A stretch of 64,000 bases of DNA from contig JAKOGH010000097.1 of assembly GCA_024811115.1 (NCBI GenBank), forward strand, positions 1 to 64,000. Reading direction: 5' to 3'. Below, piece by piece: positions 1 through 10,460 of the stretch. Positions within the stretch are counted from its first letter, which is position 1. Every line of letters begins with the position of its first letter. This DNA comes from Terana coerulea (Eukaryota; Basidiomycota; Agaricomycetes; Polyporales; Phanerochaetaceae). The position numbers and the translations under genes were made by a program. Below the pieces are notes generated by a model that was not told the origin of the DNA, did no database searches, and saw nothing but the letters and a program-made list of their open reading frames with translations.

Positions 1-2330
1 TCCACGTAGAACTGCAGCGTTACAGATGGTGGCGGTGGCTCAGCGCCTTAATTGTGCTATAAATAGCGAGCGCTGATGTAAGATGTTCGTCAGAATGGGA
101 GAGAGCGCTGAGCCCTGACCCACTCCGACAGGAAGTCAACTGGATCAGTGACGATGCCATTGATCGGAACGATGTCTGCCGTCCAGCAGGTGCGACTCGA
201 AGAACTTGCATAGAAGTGATGAGAATCCTGCGCGCTTGAGGATGTACACAAGCGTCGCGTGGTCCACAGACGGGAAGAACTGTGAGATGTCCATGGGAGG
301 ACAGAGCTCTCCAGATCTTGATTCCAGCCTTCCTTGATGTTGTGCGTGAGACAAACACCGGCATCAGTTGTACTTCGCTGCATTGCTCACTGCGAACTGG
401 GAGGATGCAATACTCCATACTTTTGACATTTGAATTGCATGCGTTTAGCAATACATTTCTCAAGCAATTTTCCCAGACAGTTCAGGAGAACTATCGGGCG
501 ATATGCCTTGGCTACAGAGTAGTCTGGCTTATTAGGTTTAGGAATGACGACAGTGCGTGATTCGCTTGAGTTTAGTGGGCATGACTCCGGACGCGATGCA
601 CGCGCCGAAGAACCATGTTATCGTATACAGGACAGACTCGTCCGCGTCGCGCTCGGTGTACGTGGATTTGTCCTCCCTTGTTTTCTCATCCTCATTAGGT
701 TCGAGGGATGATTTTCTTTAGCCAGAACCATGACGCATGGTCTGGGCCTGGGGCAGAGAAGTTGCTCGTGTCGCTGAGCGCCTCTACTTCGGCCACGGAG
801 ATCGGCAAGTACTGCCGTTCTTGACCTCTCTGTAGGCATAATCGATGAACGTTATGCCTTCTGCCGATCGCGGGTTTCCGGCGCTCGCTTTGTGAATTGG
901 TCCTGAAGGACCTCTGCTAGTTTAGCAGGTTCGAGACAGGGTTGCCGTCCCTGTCTTTGATGCTCTGGTTGGTGCTTTGCTTCCGTGGCTTAGTCCACGC
1001 AGCAGCGTCCCACACTTTGCTCTGATGCATGGCGCCCATTTTGGTTTCAAAATGGCCGCGTTTGGCATTTCTGAGAGTCGCATGTTGCTGATTCTCAGAA
1101 TCGTGAACTTCCTCGCGCCAGAACTTGCATTGTTCCAGTGCGTTGGTAAGGTCCGTAAGGGTCTGGAGCGAGTTATCGCCCGGTCCACTTTCTTTTGTAA
1201 TGCTTTGGCCAGGTCGCTGCTTGCTGGGTGCCCCTGGCCACAGCTACTTTGTCTCGTGCGGCAGAGCACTCATGGTTCCACCACGACTTGCTTCTAGCGC
1301 TAGGATTTGGGCACTTGGCCACATCGTCCCACTGCTTACACATTGCCTCATAGAATTTGTCAAAGGGCCTTTATGTCCTGCTGTGTGAATTTGTCGGTGA
1401 TGTGAACACTCCGACCTTTCTTTTGATTGACTTCCTTTAGCCCCGCGTACAGAGTATATTGCACACGTGCTTTTGAGCGCCCTCGCCAGTATTTCCGGCT
1501 GTCCTTTGATCCGTGAAGGATCGTGGGTTTCGGTTCTCTGACGGCTTTGACCCGCACAGAGAATTCCAGTGGGCAGTGATCCGACATGTGCCGGTCCGCT
1601 CCTCTGACTCTGATGTACTCATCCGTAGCATTGGCCTCGCGGCACCATACCAGGTCGAGTACTCCGGGCCGCTTCTCGTAATCTTTGCCGGCAAAGATCC
1701 ACGTTAGTGGCCCTCCTGCTTCGCAATCATTCAGCAAAGACAGTCCAGTATTGACTTCTGCAGCTTCGATGAGGATATCACCGAACCGTTTAGTCTTATT
1801 GTCGAGCTTCGCGACGGATCATGTCCGGCCGTTCGCGTCCCATTTCATGTGACGGATGTTAAAATCTCCGCACATGATCACAACGTTCGACAGTTCCACG
1901 GCGTGGTTTCAAGCCACTTGACCGCTGCGTGGGACTTTGAGTCGTTGTAAACGTTGAGGAAGTTCATGACTTCCCCTTCCACCGTGAGAGTGGTGCACAT
2001 GACGTCCCCTTTAGGGGCTGTGCCTGGTAGTGGTGAGGTGCGGGGGCTGTAATGCGCCCACTTCTTGTTCACATATGTGACAGCTCTGCACCCTTTGGCA
2101 GCGCCAAGGCATACAAAGTTTCTGTGATGGACGGTGTCTTCGATGACTTCCCGTCCTTGGATTTCCGGAGGCTACTCTTTTGGAGATGCCCCAGAAGGGT
2201 TCCTGGATCATGATCAGATCGTGATCCAGGAAGTTTTCGAGCAAGTTGCCCTGATTAGGTCTGGACTTCTGCACGTTCGCAGAAATACAGAGCCAATCTT
2301 TAACGTCAGATTATGGGTTACAGGAACATC
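1..2330 (-). pseudogene. LINE ORF2: endonuclease and partial reverse transcriptase, broken
   Basis: The endonuclease/exonuclease/phosphatase domain starts near 2290 with ANVQKSRPNQGNLLENFL and DLIMIQEPFWG. It continues through FLNVYNDS (about 1960), the catalytic GDFNIRH motif (about 1860), then PLTWIFAGK, LDLVWC and the SDHCPLEF motif (about 1560). After a poorly readable stretch, reverse transcriptase blocks appear at about 260-160 (DISQFFPSVDHATLVYIL) and at about 115-60 (VGVGQGSALSPILTNIL). The blocks lie in several frames with intervening stops. In an active element this enzyme would nick target DNA and copy the RNA in place. Confidence 0.8.
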
Positions 2331-2639
2331 GTTCCCGTCCTCATCTGTGTCCATTCCTTCCCAGGCGTGCCATGGCTCTTCTGAGAATGCGGAGTCATCG
2401 ATGTCCTCGATGGTCACGGGTGCCCGAGATTCTGGGGCAGGGCGTGCGCTGTGCGCATCGCCGCTTGCCTCTCGCGTCGGACCGCTTCTATGTCTAGAGG
2501 CGGTGCAATGTCAAAGTGCTCCTCATCATCATCGATGGCGGAGGCAGTTCCTCAAAGTTAAGCATGTGCTCCTCAGGCACAGTCGCGTAACTTAGAGCAG
2601 GAGAGATGGGGGCGCCGTTGTGGTCAAACAGGTCCAGGG

Positions 2640-4132
2640 GTTAACTCACGGTCTCGTTGTTGAGAATACTCATGAGGGGTGGGTTCCGGTGGCTGGTCAG
2701 GCTCGGGTGAGGAGTCTGTAGCCCGGTTCACGCAGATCACACAGTCCAAGACATCCACTGCGTGCTCGCAGAAGAAAGAGTCCAGATGCGTGATTCCGTC
2801 AATTGTATACAAGTTATTGGTATTATACATGCGGCCTACAGCGGCCATGTGGATATTCCCTCGTCGTCAGTGGACTCGGAAGCCGGGCTCGCGCCCCGCT
2901 CCTCCTCCTTCCCAGAAGAACTAGGGCCCGCGCCCGGCCGCTTGGCAGACTTGCCCTTGTTCTTCTTCGCCTGCTCGCGGAGATGCGAGTCGAGGCCCGA
3001 TTGGCCCCAGCCCGCATTCTTGAGCTTCTCTCCAGGGCAGCGTCGTCGAAGCGCTACCTGGGGCGTAGTTCCGGGGTTCTCGAACCACCTCTTGTCATCC
3101 GCGTGCTTCTTCATCGGGCACGAGGGCGATGTCGGGCCATGACCTGTGCAGTTACAGTTCCTGCAGAAGAGATGGCTCTGGTCGTGCTTTAACGGGCACG
3201 GGTGAGACGCGAGGCCCTCGCCGAGGCGGTAGGGCTTGCAGCGCGTGCAGTGACGGTTGTGCATGTCCGGCGCTCTGAGGGAGCGAGCAGACGTTGCACC
3301 ACTTGTTGAAGTTGGACTGGCATCGGGATGCCGAGTGCCTTGGCCGAAGCAGTGCGTGCAGAAGTCTACACGCTCCTTCTGACGGTACATGCCGAGTAGC
3401 AGCGCTTGTTGCCGAGGAACTCCCGCTTGGGAGTTTCTCGACAATATGTAGGGCCATGCCCTGATCCGTGTCGCGGATGGTGAAGACGAGCATCGCCGAC
3501 CCGTCCACCTTCCCGTTCATCAGATGAGCCTTCGGAGCGTACTCCGGGTGCTCAGCTATGGGCGCCAACTCCAACCACGTGTTCGGCATCTCACCTGATG
3601 AACACGGGCCGGAGGCCGTCTAATGCCGGACTTCCGTCCATGCATCACATTGTACGAGGCAGACTTGGGTGCGATGGGCCTCGAGCATGCAGCCCGAGTG
3701 CTTCTCGTCCTCATCCCCAGAACTCAGTGTCCTCGGTCATGGACCGGTTGAAGCGCCCGCTGACAAGGATCACGGACGGATGGGACCTGAAGCGGACGTA
3801 CCACTGCAGCTGGTTCAGGTGCCCTCGACCTTCTCGATCTCGAGGACCTGGTACCCGTTGTCGTTGACCTTGGCGAGGTCGGTCTGGACCCGCTCCACCC
3901 GCATGCGGATGTCGGCGGCGGGGTCCGAGGTGGTGAAAGCGCCTCCAGGGAGGTCGATCCGGATTTCTCTGGACCGGCCTTCCCGGGGGGATGACATGCT
4001 GAACGCCGCGCCCTTACCCTTTTGCCCTTGCGGGCCAGGGTTCGGGGCGCAAGGCCTTGACCTCATCCTTGCCGGATTCCCCCACGACGACCCTGGCCCG
4101 GTCCTGCACATCTCCATCATCGAGCCCGCCAT
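2640..4132 (-). pseudogene. LINE ORF1 (gag-like, zinc knuckle), broken
   Basis: This is nucleic-acid-binding ORF1 of the LINE. The upstream part (about 4132-3815) has a Gly/Pro/Lys-rich start followed by EIRIDLPGGAF. The middle part (3589-3430) reads MPNTWLELAP and continues through a conserved-looking stretch to IVEKLPSG. The distal part (3444-2836) holds cysteine/histidine clusters including CTRC...HPC and CRNCNCTGH...C, followed by a Lys/Ser-rich acidic tail. The three parts are in different frames, so at least two frame changes separate them. The putative start ATG at 4132 overlaps the NADH dehydrogenase start codon on the other strand (shared CATG). No product is expected from this copy. 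Confidence 0.7.
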
Positions 4133-6811
4133 GCTGGCGTTCGCTGTGAGACGCGCCGCGGCGGCGACGTCCACGACGTCGAGCGCACTCGTTCGCCCTC
4201 TCCAACATATCACGCGTCACCGACATCTCTATTCCCTGCCATGCCCGGTACGAACCGCGCATAAGCCGCTTCCACGGATTACTTTTAACAGGGCGATACT
4301 ACACAAGGCGTTTTCCACTTCTACACGAAGAGATGACGCTGCCAGCGGTACCGCAAGCACGTCTGAATCGCCCAAGCCAAAGCGGAGGATACCGAGTTTC
4401 CTGACAATCCTGAAATACGGCGCATACATTGCAGGCTCGACGGTGGTTGGAGTGTTTGTGTTAACTGGCGCGATTTTCCTTCACGATGCATTCACGTATA
4501 CGGACAAGGTGCGCCCAAGTGTCAGCATCCAGCTTTCTGCCTGCAGGTTTTGACGCGATAGCAGCATATAGAAGGTGTCCCGGTTGAACCCCTCGCCTTG
4601 CAGCCCACTAGAGGTGGACCCAAGAACCTTCCCGTGGTCAAATATTTCTTGTCGGACAAGGAAGATGCAGAACAAGCCGAGCTGTCACTGAAACCTCACC
4701 TTGTGATTGTCGGAGGAGGATGGGGTGTGAGTGCTATTGACTTTGCGGCGATCTGTACTGGAAACTCATGACCTACTAGGCCGTCGGAATACTGAAAACT
4801 CTCAATCCTGGGGACTATCACATAACGGTCGTCTCGCCGGAAACTTACACTACCTTCACGCCTCTACTACCCTGTAAGTCGCAACGCTGCGGGGGCAATA
4901 AGGACATACTAATAGGAGTTATGTAGCTGCCGCCGCTGGTACCGTCTCAGTTCGTTCACTCGTCGAACCCCTCCGGAAGGTTGTAGCTCGGCTCCGTGGT
5001 CATGTTCTAAACGCCAAGGCACGTCTCATTCCGAGCATGATCATTTCCATGCTAAATAAGCAACTTAACAACCTTAGGCTGTCGACCTGGTTATGTCGGA
5101 ACGCCTCCTCGAAGTGGAAGTTGTTAGCCCCTCCGATACCAGCCAGCACATATATATCCCGTACGTCACACCACATGTTTGATAGGGCCGGACCTGACTT
5201 GTTGTAGGTACGACAAGCTGATCATTGCAGTTGGTTCGACGTCTGCTACACATGGAGTTCCAGGCTTGGAGTACTGCTATCAACTGAAGACCGTTGGCGA
5301 CGCGATAAAGATCAGGCAGCGAGTTATTGGTAAGTATATGTGCGAACTCATATTACCTCTTATAAGCTCTGACCACAAATGGCTCAAATAGACAACTTTG
5401 AGGTGGCTGCTCTCCCAACAACGTCACCGGAAGAGCGTAAACGGCTGCTCAGCTTTGTTGTATGCGGTGGCGGCCCGACCGGTGTCGAGACTGCCGCTGA
5501 GATTTACGACCTGTGCCAAGAAGACGTTATGAACTACGTATGCGCAACCCTTCTTGATAGAAATTTCTTCAAGCTAATCCTTCGTTCTGGCAGTACCCCA
5601 AAGTCTGCCGACAGGACGTCTCCATCCACGTCATTCAAAGCCGCTCACACATTCTGAATACCTACTCTGAGGCTATCTCCAAGTATGCCGAAGACAAATT
5701 TGACCGCGACGGCGTGGAACTGATCACCAACGCCCGCGTCGCTGGTGTCAAACCTGATCGCGTGACATATACCACGAAGGACAAAGATGGCAAGACCGTA
5801 GAGCACGAGATCCCGACGAATTTCGTACTCTGGAGTACCGGTATAGCCATGAATCCGTTTGTGGCGAGGGTGTCAAGTCTACTGTGAGCGTTGGACCTGC
5901 AAGGACGCGTGAGTTATGTATTGATCCACTTCTCAGCCCGAATCAGGTGCACAAGAAGGCCATCGAGGTTGATGCTCATCTGCGTGTGAAGGGTGCTCCC
6001 CTCGGAGAGGTATACGCTATCGGTGACGCCAGCACTGTGAGCATCATATCTACTTCGCTGGATCCGTACTAATATAGTGGTCTTTAGATCGAAACCTCCA
6101 TTGTCAGCCACTTGTTGGAACTGGTAGATGAGTGCGACAAGAACAAGGACGGCAAGATTGATTACAGCGAATGGGAATTCATGGGTGAGCCTCAGACTCC
6201 AGTCGTGCCAAACGCGTCGTGACTAAATGTGCGGTGCTTGCAGTCGGCGAGATCAAGAAGCGCATCCCGCTGTCGGAAGAACACCTCTCCAAGGTTCGCG
6301 AGCTGTTCGACCTCTACGACTCGGACGCGGACAACTCGCTCAACCTGAACGAGCTCGCGGTCCTGCTGCAGGAGGTGGGCAACAAGATCACCGCGCTGCC
6401 CGCGACGGCGCAGGTCGCGTCGCAGCAGGGCAAGTACCTCGGCAAGAAGCTCGCCAAGGTCGCGCGCCAGCGCGAGACGCTGCTGCGAACGGCGTCGCCG
6501 TCGACAGCGGCGACGAGCTCGTCGCGCCGCCGTTCCGCTACCAGCACCTCGGCTCGCTCGCGTACATCGGCAACGCCGCCGTCTTCGACCTTGGCAAGTA
6601 CAGCTTCATGGGCGGCCTCGCGGCGATGTATGCGTGGCGCAGCGTGTACTGGAGCGAGCAGGTCAGCTCTCGCACGCGTGCGCTGCTGATGATCGATTGG
6701 ATTATTCGGTACGCCCTTTCCTGTCCTTGAAAAGATAGGGAGTGACTGACATTGAAACTTAGTGGTGTTTGGGGACGAGATCTGTCGAGGCTGCAGACTC
6801 CCAAAAACTGA
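4131..6811 (+). CDS. NDE1: External-type NADH dehydrogenase with EF-hand insert (alternative complex I)
   Basis: This is a non-proton-pumping type II NADH:ubiquinone oxidoreductase of the inner mitochondrial membrane. Exon 1 (4131-4508) gives an Arg/Ser-rich mitochondrial presequence with an AFSTSTRR cleavage-like site and a membrane segment (YGAYIAGSTVVGVFVLTGAI). Then follow the FAD dinucleotide fold (HLVIVGGGWG), the NADH fold (FVVCGGGPTGVE), FVLWSTGIAMNPF and the second FAD motif EVYAIGDAST. A Ca-binding EF-hand pair follows: DECDKNKDGKIDYSEWEF and LYDSDADNSLNLNEL. The C-terminus matches the family (PPFRYQHLGSLAYIG...SEQVS), but one base is missing near 6483-6486, which shifts the frame. 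At least eight short introns are visible. The start ATG directly abuts the LINE, so the promoter may be transposon-derived. NDE1 and NDE2 cannot be told apart here. Confidence 0.93.
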
Positions 6812-7060
6812 ACGCTTTTTGCAACTTGAATGCTTGTAATTTAAATCTAGTAGTCTAAGTTCGGACTGCCTCTAGAATATTGTATGTATGACCTTATATC
6901 CAGCATACCCCTTTGCGAGGATGTCCTCGTCAAAAATGTGACACGTTTGGGGGTCACACAAAGATTACGGAAAGGACAGACTGGATTGATTTTGCGGCAT
7001 CCACAGTTTGAATCAAATCCTACACTACTACATGCTACATTGTTTCAGATTGTGTGTCCA

Positions 7061-9607
7061 CTAATGGCCATTCGCTACCTTCTGCACGAGTACGAACGCG
7101 CTGGCAGCCCGCATAACTGCCTTCAACCCCGATGCAGCGATATCTGTGTCGCTCGATACCCCCACGCCGTCTGTCGCTTACCCGCACCGTCGTACGCCAG
7201 CTCGACGTACGAGACAGCCTGTACGTCCGTACCCTCGCCGATGGAATGCTCCGCATATTCTTTAATCGAGAGCGTGCCCTCGATCTGCGAATTCAGCACC
7301 GCCAGGATTGAGGATAAGACACCGCTGCCCTCCGCCCGCAGCTTGCGCGTCTCGCCGTCATAGAGGAGCTCGACCTCGAGCGCCTTGCGCCCGCCCTCAC
7401 CGACGTTGTCGAGGTTGAAGCGCACGAGCGATATGCGCGATGGGACGGGCGTGCCGTAGTGGTACGTCGTGCGGAAGAGCGCGATGAGGTCCGAGTACGA
7501 GATCGCGCCGCCCGGCTCGCGCGCTGCGCGCTGCACGACTTCGAAGAACGCGGTCTGGAAGCGGCGCGGCAGCTCGAGCTGCAGCGAGTTGAGGATCGCG
7601 GACGCGACGTCCGCCTGGCCCGACTTTGCGCTGAACCCGACGCTCAGCTTGAGCTCCGGCAGGGCGCGGTCGCCGATCGCGAGGTTGACGGCGCTGAGCA
7701 CCGCGCGTAAGCCGGACCCCGCGATGTCGGAGTCGATACCCACGCCCCACCAGGATTCTGTGGACTTGCGGGCGTCCTTGACGTCTTGGCCACCGCGGAC
7801 GACCTCGACATACGACGCAGCCTTGACATTCGAGCCCTCGCCGATGGCATGCTCCGTATATTCTCGGACGCCGAGATCGATCTCGAGATGGGTTCGGAGA
7901 GCGTCCAACAGAGCGGATAAGGGACCGTTGCCGTCGCCACGGATGACCCGTACCGTACCGTCGACAGAGATGGTGCCATCGAACAAACGCCGCTCGTCCG
8001 CCGGCTCCTCGCCTTCGGTTGTGTTGGAGTCGGCGACAGGCTCAGATGATATTTTGAAGGACTTGAGCACCAGACGACCCTCGTATTTGGAGCCGCCGAA
8101 GCGGTAAGTCGAGCGGAAAGCAGTCGTAATGTCCTCGACAGACATCTCGCGCGCTTCCCTATCCGCAATGTCCTGGATGACCTTGTAGAACGCGATCTGC
8201 ATCTTGCGGGGAATGTCGAGACCAAGATGCTGCTGGATGAGATATGCGATGCCGCCTTTGCCGGACTGCGAGTTGACGCGGATAACGGCCTCGTAACTGC
8301 AGCCAAGGTCTGCTGGGTCTACCGGCAGGTACGGTATATCCCACCATTGGGGCTCTCCGGTCTTTGCAGCTTCTGCATGCCGTTGCCGTTGTGCCTCGAA
8401 GCCCTTCTTGATGGCGTCCTGGTGTGAGCCAGAGAAGGCCGTGAAAACGAGCTCCCCGGCGTACGGGTGACGGGGGTGAACAGGGAGGTCAGTGCAAGCG
8501 GTGACGGTGTCGATCACCGACTGAATGTCACTGAAGTCGAGGTTGGGATGGACACCTTGAGAATACAGATTGAGCGCGAGAGTCACGATATCGACATTCC
8601 CCGTCCGTTCACCATTGCCCAGAAGGCAGCCTTCGACACGGTCTGCACCTGCAAGCATGGCTAGTTCGGCGGCAGCGACGGCCTGCCCTCGGTCATTGTG
8701 GGGATGCAAGCTGACGATGATCTTCTCCCGTTCCGTGATTTCGCGGCAGAAGTGCTCTATCTAGAGCGTGTGATGAGAGCAGCGCTAGATGGAGGCGCAT
8801 ATATGCAGCTCACTTGGTCCGCGTAGTGGTTTGGAGGTGCAATCTCGACTGTTCCAGGCAAGTTGAAGGTAATGCGCTCATCGCCCGGTCCAGCCTTTCC
8901 CCATGCTGCCTTCACGGCCTCACAGACCTCGATGGCAAACTCCGGTTCAGTCTGGCTGAAGGCCTCCGGGCTGTATTCGTATCGGAATATCGTGCCTGTG
9001 CGAGCAGTGCATTCCTCCGTCAACTGACGAACGATTTTGGTGTGCTTTACAGCAAGAGCAATCGTCTCCTCCTTCGAGTTGCGGAAGACGACGTTTCGGA
9101 AACAGGGTGAGGTTGCGTTATACATATGGATAATCGCTTTCTTCGCACCAGCTACGCTGTCCACAGTGCGTTTGATCAGATCTTCTCGGGCAGGTGTCAA
9201 TACCTGCAATAGAGTTAGCAGAACGAACCGTGAAGCGTCTTCGGCACTTACCTGCACCCACACATCGTCCGGTATTTGGTTGCCTTCGATCAGCCCTCTC
9301 ACGAAGTTGAAGTCGGTTTCACTGGCAGCAGGGTATGCGAGCTCAATCTCCTGAGCCCACACTGGACTATAGTGTGGAAGAAGCGCGTCTTTGCTCAACC
9401 GTCATCGGGTTTGCCAACGCCTGGTTTCCATCGCGCAGATCGGTCGAGAGCCATGCCGGTGGTGTGCGCTGCACTTTCGAGGGCCATTGGCGATTAGGCA
9501 GGTCAAGAGGTGTGTACGGCTTGTACTTTTGGGACGGATCTGAGCTATATCACAGTGTCAGTCTCCGTAATGCGGCGAAAGGGATACAGAGCATACAGCA
9601 TGGGCAT
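7061..9607 (-). CDS. LEU4: 2-isopropylmalate synthase with duplicated C-terminal module
   Basis: The enzyme condenses acetyl-CoA and 2-oxoisovalerate, the first step of leucine biosynthesis. The catalytic HMGL-like barrel shows [47 protein letters not shown] and the metal-binding HPHNDRG, then [21 protein letters not shown] spliced intron lies near 8763-8816. The C-terminal part is unusual. A subdomain plus LeuA allosteric unit (about 8290-7690; [10 protein letters not shown] ... [20 protein letters not shown]) is followed by a second divergent copy (about 7650-7061; [14 protein letters not shown] ... [20 protein letters not shown]). Total length is near 790 residues against about 620 in yeast Leu4. 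Three single-base losses break the frame: 9390-9392, 9350-9351 and 7159-7163. With the last repaired, the stop is at 7061. The first exon is short and its boundary is uncertain (ATG at 9607 or 9601). Confidence 0.92.
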
Positions 9608-10460
9608 GGCTGAGATCGTCAAGATCAGCCAGGTATTAGTGGGTGGTTTGAGCAGAGGGGGAGAATGGCTGTACGCCGAGTCATTTCGCCAGAATTTTGT
9701 GAGGTAAGAGTCAAGTCGAGAAAGGAAATCGTGCCGATTCAGCGCTTCGGCATTAGCCGCCCCTTTCCCTGTGTAACGCCCACAGGACCATGGAAGTCGA
9801 CTATTCCCGATACCTTTAGGTTGAGGGTCTTACCGTACGATAGTTGATTAGGGCCCCTGCGATCTTTGCAAGATCTGGCAAACAACGTGGCATTTCGCGT
9901 GGCCCGCACGTGGCTCCTTCGTTATTGTTCAATTCCTTGCGACAAAGTTATGCGCCATCTTCATCGCATCTCATTCCTCTTCTTACTACGCCTGCTACGC
10001 CTCCAAGTTATGCTATGCATCTGCGAGGCCACTGCCTATGGGCCATGATTAATCTGTTCTCTCTGAGGATTTCAATCAGGAGGTTTAGTCCGTAAGGCAG
10101 GGCTACTGGTGCTCTAGAGCTGTGCATTGTTATCCCGGATGGCGTGGACTTATTGGCGGTATCGGGCCCTGCTGCATGAAATGCGGCCTTATAATATATG
10201 TGTCAGATGTCTATCGTCTGCAGGGCGTGACATAACACTGCAATTGCAAGCTAAGATACATTGAGTTGAGTAGTATGACAGATGCGGCGTGCTTTAGTAT
10301 GCTACTTGATGAAGAAAGACATGGTACACAGCAGAAGGGATTATGATATCCTTCCGCTCAGAATAGTTCGAATGTAAGAAACAAACCGGTGTAGTATAAA
10401 TGTCACAAAGCGAGCCTAATGCAAGACAACACGGACTGAGATAGCTGGGATGGAGGTCGT
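9608..10460. other. Intergenic region between LEU4 promoter side and kinase 3' end
   Basis: No reading frame here resembles a known protein. The stretch should hold the LEU4 promoter (right of 9607) and the kinase 3' UTR and terminator (left of 10461). I looked for a Leu3-type CCGG...CCGG site and did not find a convincing one. Confidence 0.5.

Larger units (their letters stand above)
1..4132 (-). mobile_element. Decayed Tad-like non-LTR retrotransposon (LINE), left end outside window
   Basis: Reading leftwards from about 4.1 kb, the minus strand carries the pieces of a two-ORF LINE in order: an ORF1 (gag-like) with a cysteine-rich zinc-knuckle region, an apurinic-like endonuclease, then the first part of a reverse transcriptase. 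Each piece is in a different frame and is interrupted by stops, so the copy is not functional as written. The catalytic YxDD region of the reverse transcriptase and the 3' end lie beyond the left edge. The gag/endonuclease/reverse-transcriptase order is known for Tad1-like and related fungal LINEs; the clade assignment is a guess. Some breaks may be assembly indels, but there are too many for that to explain all of them. Confidence 0.85.

Noticed and set aside
2205..2245. Near-perfect palindrome centred on TGATCAGATCGTGATC
   Set aside because: It falls inside the LINE endonuclease coding region (LENFLDHDLIMIQEP). The codons explain the symmetry.
6483..6811. NADH dehydrogenase as a pseudogene
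   Set aside because: Only one base is missing and the downstream frame is fully conserved with normal splicing. Similar homopolymer indels occur in many essential genes here.
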